A stretch of DNA of 64,000 bases from Morella rubra (Eukaryota; Streptophyta; Magnoliopsida; Fagales; Myricaceae). The notes beneath the pieces were generated by a model, which had not been told where the DNA came from, did not search any database, and saw only the letters and a list, made by a program, of their open reading frames with translations. Of this stretch, positions 36,221 through 48,426 are shown in pieces. Both the position numbers and the translations under genes were made by a program. The stretch's first letter is position 1, and each line of letters starts with the position of its first letter. The DNA lies in assembly GCA_003952965.2 (NCBI GenBank), contig CM025853.1, positions 29,719,641 through 29,783,640 on the forward strand, in the 5' to 3' direction.

Positions 36221-38480
36221 GGTTGACCGGTCCGTATCAAATTCTAAACCCTAAGCTCACAAAAGAAAAGTCGCCCAGAATCCAATTCCCTTAGTCTTCT
36301 CCAAGAAGTCAAGTCCGTTACAGCATTTGATATTCCTTATATGAGAACCGACGACGAGCAGATCAAAGGTTGAGGAATCTTTACTTCATATATATGAAAA
36401 AGCTGAAAATTGCTTCGAGAAGAGAGAGAGAGAATTGAGAAGCGGGGCTGACTGTAGCGTTGAACAGTGACTGACTTTCTCTCTCTCCCCTCTCTTTCCC
36501 GGTGTATTCGTTTCTTAAGTTGCAAAATGCCACTTCCCTTGCAATGAAGCAGGCGGCAGGGGGCCGCACCACGGTTTTAATCAGGTACATCCAATCCTCA
36601 AATGGAATTCCTGCACGCCTGGATCGTGGTCTCTGATGCACGGTGGACGATGACGCAGCGCAATAACAAATTTTGGCCGCTGTGGAAGATGACGTGGGCC
36701 AGCGTGGCAAGGGAATTCCTGGAAGGCCGATGTACGCAATAATTGCTTGTAAGGTTGAAACTTGTAAGTGTGGAAACTACCGATGAAGGAAAGAAAAAAT
36801 ATGAGAAAAAAAAAAAAAAAAAGTGACCAAAATTAGAAAAAAAAACAAATATTTATGACGAAGATGCGGAGGGAAACCAAGGTCCTCCATCATATATGTA
36901 TATTTGTTAATTACTCTTTATTTTTAAAAAAAATTTAAAATCCAATTAGTTTCTAAAATTAAAATTCATCAAAATCTTAATCCTTCGCAAAATTTTAAAT
37001 AAAAAATTTTAAATTTAAATTTAATAATTTCATAAATTTTAAAATTAATAGACTTATTTAATTTTCCAACAAACTTTCGGAAGTAAATATTTATTCCCAT
37101 TACAGCCTTTTATGGTTCCACGTGGAGACAAAAGACAGAAATCAAACTACTGACTAAGAGAGGGTTTGATAAATTGAAAAGGTCCATTAGCGAATTAACT
37201 AATTTTTTAATGGCCCATTATTGGTGTTCAGGGGAGGGGGGGGGAGAATTTTCTACTTTTCGAGGCCTTTCTATAGGCCGAAGAGTTCAGCTCAACTCCA
37301 CACCCTAAAAGTTGTGGCTAAAAAATGTGTTTGGGCGCAACTCTGTGGCTTCTCCATAAAACACTTCAATTGCGTAAGGCATAGTGGAAGTGTACGGGGC
37401 TTGCATTCACATCAATTTTCTAATTGTTAGGACGGAAGATGTCGGAAACAAAAAAAGTGTCCTGTAAAGAGTGAACTCTTTGTCCTTTTTCAGATAAAAT
37501 AATTTTGTCCCATAAACCTTTAACTTCTTTTTCTCAAACAGAAAGACTATTATTGTAGGCTTTTGTAGGTGTATATATATAGATAGTGTGTGTGTGTGTG
37601 TACCTAACAATTTTGGTCCGGTCGGCCAAACCTCGACCTTCTTTTGCAGGTGAAATATTGGGCTTGGTCAGAGTGCATTAGTGTCACATCCCAGACATAG
37701 AGGGTCAAGCAGTTGACTTTTTTTTGTTTGTCTGGATGACTGACAGATGGTTAACCTGTGTACGGGATTCGTATATTGACATAATTGTTCCTATTGAAAG
37801 CAAGAACAAAATTCAGTGCCAAATTGGAACTGTAGAGAACTCCTTGTTTTTTAAGGTGGTCTGGTCCTCGTGGTTGTCCAGTTGCTAGTTATGTTCGCCT
37901 TTAAAGCTTTATTTCTCGTTGCTTCCGTTGGTAATTAAAAGAATCAGTTATATATCAAGAGTATAAAAAGAGAGAAGAAAAAACAGCGACTAGTATAGTT
38001 CACTCTAAACAGCGGGGCCAAAACTCGTCGTTTCTTTGCCTCGATAAATACCGCTCCAGTCTCGAGCCTATCACGGCACTGGCCACTGGGATCGATGCAA
38101 TTATACAAGTACACAAGCACCCATAAAAGAATTTTTCATTTACCAAAAAGGCATAGCAAGATTGAACCTCAAGCTCAGACAATAATGGCTTTTTATTAGG
38201 GGAAAAAAGCATGTACAATCGGCAGAAAATTAATGGCTTCTCATTAGGAAGCACAATATGTACAGTCATCTGAAGCGAGGAACATCTTGGACTGATTATG
38301 GTTGAAATTATTTAGGAAGTTAAAAAAATTATGATGCAGGATGGTTTCGAAGACGACGACAGCTCCAACAATCTCAGCATGTCACCATCAAGAATCTGTT
38401 GCTCGGCGGACTAGTCGAACCTCACATTGAGACTGGCTGCTTGGCTTGATTTCTAGTTCACTGCCTCTTAGAAATCAACT
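36221..38480. other. Intergenic between CLC-d promoter and LACS6 3' end
   Basis: The left 300 bases hold the CLC-d 5' UTR/promoter, including a GA/CT run at 36418-36433 that reads as a pyrimidine-rich leader on the minus strand. No other gene found. A short GT repeat is at 37586-37601. The sequence from 38000 to 38480 is likely to include the LACS6 3' UTR. Confidence 0.55.
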
Positions 38481-41400
38481 TCACAACCCCTTCTGAGTGG
38501 GGTCCGATGTAGAGAGTTGCGCATACATATTAGATATTGCCTCAGCAAAGTATTCCTTTGCTTGAGGTCTCTTGACCTGGTGGAATACAAGAAAATAGTC
38601 AAAGAGCGAGTCATGTCAATCAATTCATGCAACTGCTCCCAGATTTCTTGAAAATGGACACTTGCCTTAAAAGTTGGCGTAAGCAGGCCATTCTCCAGTG
38701 TAAAAGGTTCTGGCACCAAAGTAACAGCTTTTGCAAATTCGAAACCTCTCAGCTGCAAATGAAATTTATGATGTTATATGCAAATCTTGAAGCAGAAATC
38801 AATGTGCCAAGCATAATATTGAGGTAACTTGCCTGAGCTTCTCTCCCAACAGCATCCATGTCCGCCAAGACAGCAGCCCCTGCTCTTGGATCGCTGCATA
38901 GTTGCCCTAAGTCTTGATACTGCATTACACGTAGCCGGAGAACCACAAGTAAGACACTTTTTTTTACCGAATCTTGTCTTTTCTTTTTCCTTTTTTCCAA
39001 TCAACGGTCAAAGCCCAAGCATAACTTAAGACAGGAAAAAAAATGAGGGGAACATGTGCATAAGTCCCAAGAACAAATAGTACTTCAACAGAAAAATTCT
39101 CTCAATCTTTGAATGATCACAAAGGATTCCATCATCCCCACGGAATAAAGAAGTTCAGCATTGCCCTATGTAGATTAAGGGCCAAAATTTTAAAACTGGA
39201 ACAGACTAGCTTCAGCTTCAGAATGGGTCATGAGACTCTACACTCAAATGCATCAATCTCAGGCTAAAAAAAAAAAAAAAGCATCAATCTCAGATGACAA
39301 AAAAGATGTTACTAAATCTTAGTCCACCAAAGTCTAGAGAAACATTCTACCTGCCCAGGTCAACTTTCTTAGTTAAGATGGTCTTTCACAAGAATTGATG
39401 ACTTGAACCATGGGAAATGCAGGCAACTATAAAGATAAAGAAAACCAAACAATGAAATAGCCAGCAAAACCTTTGCTCTGCATTTAATTTATCTCTTTTT
39501 CGATTACAAAGGATGTAAGCATACATAGCACCACCATTCATGCAGATATGCAGCCTAAAAATGATACTTCGATTTTTTTTTTTTTTTAATTTGCAGCAAG
39601 GATTATTCCTTATGGACTACAAAATTACTAGACGATTGCACATTTCTACGTGCAACATGAAAACAAGTCAAATCCAACAAGTTCACAAGTATCTAGGTTA
39701 TCATTTCTTTTTTTTCAGATAAAAAACACCAAATTAAAACCTGAATGCCTTCAGAAGCAGCCCATGCTTTTAATACATCTGGTTCCACTGCGACAACAGC
39801 TACCAAAGAAGAATTCAGGCTGTCACCTACCAACAGCAGCAAAGTAGTAAGTCAGCAGCCGAAATGCGTGCGTGTGAGAGAGAGGACAGCAGTTAAATGA
39901 CATTATCTTACCATATACAAAGCATTGTGCAATAAACTTGCACGTGGCATATACATTCTCAATTTTCTCTGGAGCGATGTACTCTCCCTGTGCCAACTTG
40001 AAAATGTTCTTCTTCCTAATCCAATTGGCAAAACCCATAAGCATTCACATCTTCTACAGATCACAGTTAGTATGTTGTAAACACAAGCAAGATTAACATG
40101 GATCTTTCTTCTAAAATGTGATCAGCAGAATGAATGGTGTTCAATTCTGACAAGATGTAAAAAGCAGGAAGTGAAGCTTGTCTGTGAAAGCCTGCCTGTA
40201 GTGCCAAGGCACCTCATTGCTCCACCAAAGCCAGTGCAAAATGTGAAGAAATAATATAAAAAACTCAAACTAGAGCTTGAGTAGTTTTGCTCAATGAACA
40301 ACATTTTTTTCCTTTGAAATGGAAAGCTAATATAAAAACTACAGTTACCATAACTAAAATTGATGTTTTGGTATTCATACACAACTAATGGCTGTTCAGA
40401 AATTCTCTACCAACCACTAATCAGGAACAAGTAGTGAACACAGATTTGAGGATATCACCTCATCACAAACTTGTAGCAATATTAGCTTGCTCCATGAGGA
40501 AAACATTTAAGAGACCAAGGATTTCTTTCCCCATCAGAAACATAGAGACCAAGTTATTTGAAGACGAATGATCCCAGTATACTGGAAGTCCTGTTGAAAG
40601 CTAATTCACAATACTTCCAACGTTTATACCGCTGGTGAACCATCTTCAAAAGGCTAATTCTCAAGGAGTGCACCAGCAATACATATTAAGCATACTACAC
40701 ACAAACAACACTCACCCCTCTTCATGAGCAACCCCGCCCAACACACTTGAAGAGAACGTGAGCTTTGTAAAAATGGCACAGACAAACATACTAGAAAAGG
40801 GGTCATCAAAACTTGAGCCAACCAACTTAGAAATAGCTCTACCACGTTAGTCATATCTTCTATTACAAAGCAGAAGCTCTTAGGAAGTGGCCAACCGCAT
40901 ATATCAATCATATCGCACAATGACAAATACAGCATCATCATGAGGAAGATGAGAACCAGGGTATAGTTTCCCCAAGACTAGAGCTTAAAATCTACGATTG
41001 TTCAGCCTTACCTATCAATGATTTTTAAACGACCACCAGGCAACCACAGCCCTATGTCTCCTGTATGAAGCCATCCATCTTCATCTATCACTTCTTTCCT
41101 GTGCAATTTGATCAAATTGTCAGATGTATGAAGTATTTGATGGGTGTAATAACTTCCAAAAGAACCAACAAAGCCATAGGTTTCATACATCTGCATTTCG
41201 TCTTTGTGATAACCTTTGAAAATAATGGGACCCCTAACACAGATTTCACCACGGGGAAAGGGCTGATCGTCAGATGTGTAGTTCATTTCTGGGACATCCA
41301 CAAGCTTTATTTCTGAAACGGGAAAGACAAAATAAGATCTTAAACCAAAGTAAAAGCAAGAAATGACAAACACATAAAAAGGAAATCCATGATAACAGAA

Positions 41401-44400
41401 AAAGTCAGCGCATCCTAAGCTTGCCATCTATCATAAGAGAGAAAGTCAGTGCATCCTACGCTGATAGGATTTTGTGTATTCTCAAGTATGACACCAGATT
41501 AATAGCAAAACTTATAGACAAACTCATGCAACAACTCACCACAAGATGGATTAGGGGAGCCAACATGGCCAGGTAGATTGTCACCCTCATTGATACTACT
41601 TATGACACAAGAAGTTTCAGTCATGCCATATCCTTCGATCACTAGACCACCAAAGCAGCTGCAATATAGTGTGTTATTGGCCCAGAACTCTCCTTTACTT
41701 CAATAAAGAAAAAACATATACAAGGTTTGCATTCAATGTACCACTGGGAGAAGGGTAACTTACATCTTCAGAAATTCCATGATATCGGGAGACAATGGTG
41801 ATGCACCTGATGTCATGCAACGAACTCGTCCTCCAAGCTTTTCCCTTATCTTGTTGAATACCAATTTGTCCCAGATGGGCGATGGATTCCTTCCTGACAT
41901 TAACAGAATAACACCATCAATAAACCAAATCGTTAAATCTTACATTGGGGTTTGAAAGACAGAAAAAAAAGAAAAGGTATAGCTCAATGGCAGGCACCAA
42001 CAAACTCAAGAAAGTACAATGCCATTCTATAGTTTGTTCGTTGTATAGACCACAGTAATAGACTTGAAAATTTCCTATTTCATTTAATGTTTCAAAAAGG
42101 TTTGTTTCATTTCTCTTCTAGTGGATGACCCTATGATTATTCTACACGGGTATACATGATGGTAGCTAAAACTTGTTTCAGAGAAAATTGTACAGTAAAA
42201 GAGTTGTGTGTTTGGGGGAACTATAAACATATCACAGATCTAGTCCCAAAAATTCTTCTAAAAAAAAACACTTTGCACCCTCCAACTATGGGGGTCTTGA
42301 CACTTTGCACCCAATCTATTATTTTTGTCAAATTATATCCACTAACTAATAATTTCCGACACTTGCACTCTCCGTTAAAATTTTCTGTCAACTTGAATGG
42401 AAAATGATTTTTTGAAGCAAAAAATGATAATTACCCCCATAATTTTTTTGACAATGACCACTTTATAAGGGTAAAACTGTATTTTCATGCCAAAAAATCA
42501 TTTTTCTTCAAAATTGATTAAAAATATTAACGGAGGGTGCGAAGTGTCAGAAATCAATCGTTGGTGGGTGCAATGTGACAAAAATAATAGTTTGGGATGC
42601 AAAGTGTCAAAACTCTCATAATTGGAGGGTGCAAAGTATATTCATTCCTTAAAAAAATCTGTTCATAAATGAATTCCTAATCTGTCAAACTAAAATACAA
42701 TCTAGAAAGTCTGAAAACAAGAATGAATCTTATGCTACAATGACACAGAACTCTAATTGATAATATACTTTACCACTCAATAGTGCTCGCTTCTTAGCAT
42801 TGTATGCAGCATTAAATAGCCTCTCCCGTAGCCCGCCAGTTGTCTTTACGGCATTTATAATACTGCACAGCAAAACATTCAACCAAAATGAGTGAAAGAA
42901 AGCATTACTATGATGTTCAATAACAAATTTCACCGGCAATGGTTTTACCCAGCATATATTCTATTGTACAGTCTAGGAACGCTGGAGAAGACAGTAGGTC
43001 TAAGAGCAGCCATGTCATCCATTAGTTTCATATTATCCTGCATACAACAGTTTAAAAAAGAACAGAAAAACAAAATGTCAAGGCTCATTTCTAAAGAATG
43101 TAGTTAATCAAGTCTACATCTTTCATGGATGTTATCAAACGGTGGGCCTACAGTTTAAGTTTTGAATTTCAAGGCCATATGTCTAGCAATAGGATGGCAA
43201 TTCTCAGCATGGGAGCTAATGTGGAATCATTTGTCTCCAATTAAAGTTGAAAACTATAACAAGAAGTTACAAACCAAATTGACACTTGTAACCAGTGCGA
43301 GTAGACAACAACTAACTCAATCATAAGCACTACAACCCCAAAAGCAAATCTATGCCTATTTGCTCAGAACCAAAAGTCTTGAATAGAATTTAGAACATAG
43401 GGAGCATATACTACATCAATGATACATGTTTCAACTCCTTTAGCAAGAAAAGAGCCAAAAGTTCAGACCATCTTCAAACAGACAAAAAAACATCCACCAC
43501 AACTTCTATAATTTGTGCACAATTTCATGCAGAAAATATGTATCTGCCTGCGCGCACACACAGGTGAAAACAAGCAGAGATATATACAAAGATGGATGGA
43601 TTTTTGTACCCCTTGGTAGAATCCAACAGCAGCTCCATGATAGGCCAATACGATCTGGTTAGCTCGTTCGTATATGTGTGCCAAAGGAAGATATGATATG
43701 TAACTGGCGAAACAAAAGGTACTTTCAGCAAAGTCTAAGTAGTTCCTTAAAATTCTCATGGTATTACTGAATAATAACTGATATATACTGAGAAGTTATA
43801 AAACCACTGACACTCACACATCCGAGGGATAGAATTTCATAGTAATGGAGGAGCCAGCAACATTTGCAATCAAGTTTCCATGAGTCAAAACAGCTCCCTG
43901 CGAAGATTCAGGAAAGGGAGAAAGGGGCAGATGGTCGGACAGAACTTCATCATCAAATCATGTCTATAAGAACTCAATAGATCAGACAGCTAAAAGCTAA
44001 AGTACACTAATTCATACCTTTGGTGTCCCAGTTGTACCACTTGTGTAGCAAAAGGTAGCAACATCGTCAGGTTTTGGTGGGCAGAAAGGCTGAAGGTTAC
44101 TGAGGCCCTGAATTGAAACCATTCATGCTTGAGGAAATAACTATACTATTTAGCAATCAAACAAAGAAACCTAGTAGAATATCATCATCTAGTCAACAGG
44201 ACCTCAATACCAATCTTCGTGAATATGTCACAACATGTCCAGGTAAGAGCTACTCATTGATTACATGTGTTAAGAGGTTAAAGCCTCATCTTCCAGATCT
44301 ACTTGTTGATTACATGTATTAGAGGTTAAAGCCTCATCTTCCAGATGGAAGATGTAGATTCTGCTATGTGTTCAAAGACAAGGTGCTGGACACATTTGCT

Positions 44401-47400
44401 CTCCAAGCCTATTTTGTTGACAGGGAAGTACCCATGACTACCTGACTAAGAAGTGTCGAATATGTCACAACCTCGACTCCTGTTGATGATGGAAGCTTTG
44501 GAACTTGACCATCTATTCCTCCCACAACCTGAGTAGTAGGGAAAGCAGATGAAATAACTAGCAAGAAGTAAAGAAGTTAAAGAATCAGGAACACATGGCC
44601 TATGTTCGTACCACAAGTAGGCGAACGGTTGGAATATCTAACAAGAAGCTCAACAACTGCAAATTCAAAGCAGAAGATAAGAAATATTGAAGAAGCAAAA
44701 TGAGAATCCTAAATCACAAATGAGGAACTAAGAGACAGGTACACCCGATACCAAAAGTGTCAAGAAGCAAAGCAAATGCATTAAACGATCTCTGTTATTT
44801 ACATTATAAAAACAGGTAAAATTTAGTATAAAATAGAAAACATTAAGGAGAGGACACCCCCATATTGGAATTGTTTTATGTCTTCTTATTTTTACAAAAA
44901 AAGAGACAACGATGCAAGTTGGATATAGAGGGTTGGTTAAGTAATATGGCTGACTTAATTTGAAAAGGCCAATGAGGTTGACTTGCTTGCAAACGTATCA
45001 TGAAACGTGAACTGCATCAATAGATGGAGCGCTATATGTAAGGAAGGCATTTGACCATTTCTAGAATCCGATTTCAAAGGGGAAAAGGAAAAACATTCTG
45101 GCTGAGCTCATGAACATTTTCCTACAATCCACTGCTCTCCTGGAATCTCCATTCCTAGACTTATGGTCCTTAGCTCCAAATTGAGCAAAATAACATCACG
45201 ATGGTGTCTACATATATACCCTCCAACAAACCTACATTAAGATATCCACAAGAAGTTACTCGCTGATCACCCATCCTACCAACAACACAAATTTTGTTGA
45301 TATTTTTCTTAAATAAGGCCAGTGCATGCTTTACATGTTTTGGTCTAGACCTTATTTGAACTCTGAACTAGTCCTATCGCAGGCCATATCAACTGAAACT
45401 CCTTTTGTAAGCCACAGCTTTAAGTAGAGTGGATTAAACTCACAGTATTCAAGGTTTGTGGCACACAAAATACAACTTGTACTGCAGCATGATTGACAAT
45501 GTACTTGACAGCATCTGGACCTGAAAAGAAAACGATAACTTTACATTAATAACTGGAGGCTAGCCAAGATTTTATTGGGGTTCTACTAAATGTGAGGTAA
45601 CAAACCAAGCGTGTCATATAAAGGAACTGATATGTTAGAATACGCAGAGCAAGCATGATCAACAATGAGCCACTCAGGTCTGTTGATGAAGTATAACCCA
45701 ACACAAGATCCCTGTAAAATAAAGCTAACAAGAGTTAGATGACTAAAAGAATATGTCAAGGACTTTAATTACTCTTACAAAATATCCAATAGGCAGCCTA
45801 ACCATATTAAAATGTGCACTTGAAATGAAGCAGAAACATCTGTGAACATAAAATTTCCTTTTGGACATTCACCTTTGGTATTCCATGACAAAAAAGGCCA
45901 GAACCTATGGCTGATCGAGCAGTACTTGCTTCTCCATAGGTCATCCATTTGTACCTTGATGGGGAAACATCAACACATACGAATCAGGATGTGTAGAACT
46001 TAAAGCTTAGCTTATATACCCGAGAAATGGAAAAGATACGTACTCTCCAACCGTTCCATCAGACCGAATCCGTGTTCCCAGATATTTGTAATCCCGGAAA
46101 GTGTCAACTGAGTGCCTAGTTTTACAAAAAGGGAACCATTTAGCCAATATGTAAATGAAAAACAAGACTGTGCTCGTTGAAAGTTGCAGAACTAAGGCTG
46201 TGCTTGTTTCACTAAAACTCAAAGAAAGAAAACAAAGGGCATGTTCGTTTTGGTAAAATTTTAAGAATTTTAAGAATGATGTGAATATTTAAGTGATGTT
46301 GGAGTTTTATTGGTACTTGTGTAAAAGTTGTTGAGTAGTATTGATGTTTTGTAAAAAAGGTAAACGTTGAGTTGTATTGATATTTGTGTAGAAGTAATGT
46401 TGGGATTGTAATTTTAGAGGGTTGGATTCAAATTCTAAAAATTTTCATCAAAACGAACGTGCCCAAAGTCCAGGAAAATTCTTTTTCTATCTGCTTGTTA
46501 AAAATGAAAAACAAGGTCCAAATTTCAAGACCTATAAAGGAAAATTTTCCAAGATTTTGTTTGTGAAAATACTTCCCATGAGCACAAACCACAACTTCTA
46601 GGTTACCAATAAGCTATGAGATCTTTTAGAACAAAAAGTCCTGTAAATTGTAGTTAAGTCTGAACTATGTGAGGAAAACATCAAAGAATTTTACTTGCAT
46701 GAGATTCAACAACTGAAACCACTGGTAGTCCCTGGTGGATGGTATCCTCCTATAATAGTTAGCAGTACTAAAAAAGCAAGTCACCAGTCTAGGGAAAGAA
46801 AAGGACCTCCTTTTTTAAAAAAGAAAGTAACTTCCTTAACTCACTAGGCCTTCCCAACAAAGGTGATTGTGTGCATGCTTCAGACAAACTGGAAAATTAC
46901 ATATACTTCTATCTCGAAAAAGAAACAGCCTAGGGAGTAATTTAGGTAGCCAAGGGATTCAAAACCTATGCCAGAGAGGTGGAACAGAGACAGCATAAGC
47001 AGTAATTAGCCACAATTCCTTGGGGATGCTTACACAAAATTATCATGCAGTGTACCAATTTCAGGATGATCAGGGAATCTACTCACAAGCTTCAAAGGAG
47101 AGTGTGCTGATCTGTAACAAAGAAAAAGTAAATGGAATTAGTTATGTGGCAACATAGTCCAACATGGCAATCCCAAAAGCAATTGAATCCAATAAAGTGG
47201 AAAATCCCTACCTGTATACATTCCACTTCCCTGTGTGCAATTTCTCTGGAAGCACAACACTGTACCCCTTTTCTGTTCAGGATTTAATGCAGGTATAGGC
47301 TACATCAATAATGTATTCATTCAAGTATTCAACAAAACATGATCTATCGCATTGTTAAATTGAAGAATCAAAGGAACCTGGATTGCCACTCAGACAATCT

Positions 47401-48426
47401 ATACACAGCTAGGTAGCAAGATGCTAAAAAAACAAAAGCCGAGTAGCAACAGACCGGCAAAAAACAAAATTGGGTCTACTTAAGGAGATCAGCGAAGAGA
47501 CATCAACAGAGACTTCCAGAAAAGCTTTTGTTATCTTTGTATCCAACGGACCTACCGAAAACATGAGACTCCTACTCGTCATCTCAAAGCAACTACATTC
47601 CGCATATCTTTTCCTATGTGTCATGCGAACCATTATCCTGATGCTGATATTTCATTGGCTTCAGAATTGGGCTACAGTATTTATGATCCCCTTGATAAGT
47701 TAAGAAACGTAATCATGTGACCAATGACTGTGACGGAAGCTCCACAGAAGTGCCTCTTGGGCTCCATGAAAAAAGAATCACAATCATTACAGAGAAGATT
47801 TCAAGATCGTTTTCCAAAGATATTTTTTCGGACCAAAAAAGAAGACAAACCAAACCCAGCAGTGTCTACGCTCAAATTTGATATGAAGTAGAATTAAAAA
47901 ATAGAAAGAAAGAAAAAAAAAAAAAAAAACCAACCTATAGGTGCCATTTGGGGTCAACCGATACCTAAATCAACGAATTTAAATCAAGCGAATGATTGCC
48001 TTATCTTTATCGGACAATAAGAGTAGTACTGGGCACCTTCATACACAAGTTTAGGGGACACTATATGAAAACTCTCCTTTGGAGATTCCGTTCCGAGGAA
48101 CTAAGAACACACCGTAAAAACAAACGTGCGCCCAATCAATGAAGAGATAGTTGTACTACATTCGAACCTCAGGAAAAGGTACTAATCAATGTCCAATAAG
48201 CCAACAAACCGACCAAAGCACCAAAAGGCACAACATATGTAAATCCCCTATCTAGTACACCTACTTTTGCCATAAACCAATCTTTCACACACCAAGAGAG
48301 AGGAAAAGTACCGATAAAGAACTCGCCGGCGGTGGGATTGGGGAGGAGCTGCGAGTGAGACTCGCCGTCGGGGACCAGGTGTCCTTGAATAGCTCCAAGA
48401 CGACGCTGAGCTGTGGTGGAATCCAT
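38481..48426 (-). CDS. LACS6: Long-chain acyl-CoA synthetase, peroxisomal (LACS6-type)
   Basis: Activates long-chain fatty acids with ATP and CoA for peroxisomal beta-oxidation. There are 23 exons: 48426-48312, 47272-47212, 47111-47034, 46115-46044, 45954-45873, 45711-45606, 45520-45444, 44656-44612, 44528-44442, 44107-44018, 43897-43818, 43703-43610, 43037-42949, 42862-42774, 41893-41764, 41658-41540, 41312-41189, 41098-41012, 40015-39912, 39826-39741, 38919-38833, 38752-38666, 38576-38481. Phases close to 694 aa (Arabidopsis LACS6 is about 701). RLGAIQGHL at 9-17 fits the PTS2 pattern RLx5HL. The C-terminus is QKGL, so the SKL signal of LACS7 is absent. Catalytic motifs are [10 protein letters not shown] (262-271), GYGMTETS (from 441) and DGWLHTGD (520-527), followed by KIIDRKKNIFK. 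Introns 21 and 22 start with GC rather than GT. Introns 3 and 14 carry MITEs. Confidence 0.97.
42260..42648. mobile_element. Palindromic MITE, TTTGCACCC family, copy 1 (LACS6 intron 14)
   Basis: The left side has ACACTTTGCACCCTCCAAC and GACACTTTGCACCC. The right side has the inverted GGATGCAAAGTGTC and GGAGGGTGCAAAGTAT. Ends are inverted repeats extending well into the element, so it would fold into a long hairpin. It shares sequence with the copies at 48868-49222 and 57051-57356. The target duplication is not clear because both edges are A-rich. Confidence 0.7.
44251..44347. repeat. 48/49-bp tandem duplication in LACS6 intron 9
   Basis: Two units containing TTGATTACATGT and GAGGTTAAAGCCTCATC lie head to tail with a few differences. 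They are followed by the small palindrome ATCTTCCAGATGGAAGAT. Confidence 0.88.
46237..46464. mobile_element. 228-bp palindromic MITE in LACS6 intron 3
   Basis: It starts GGGCATGTTCGTTTTGG and ends CATCAAAACGAACGTGCCC, an inverted repeat, with AAA on each side as a possible 3-bp target duplication. The ends resemble Tourist-like (PIF/Harbinger) elements. A diverged relative is at 4985-5164. Confidence 0.75.

Noticed and set aside
37679..37700. GTGTCACATCCC resembling the start of some gypsy LTRs
   Set aside because: No matching GGGATGTGACA end or target duplication found in the interval to LACS6.
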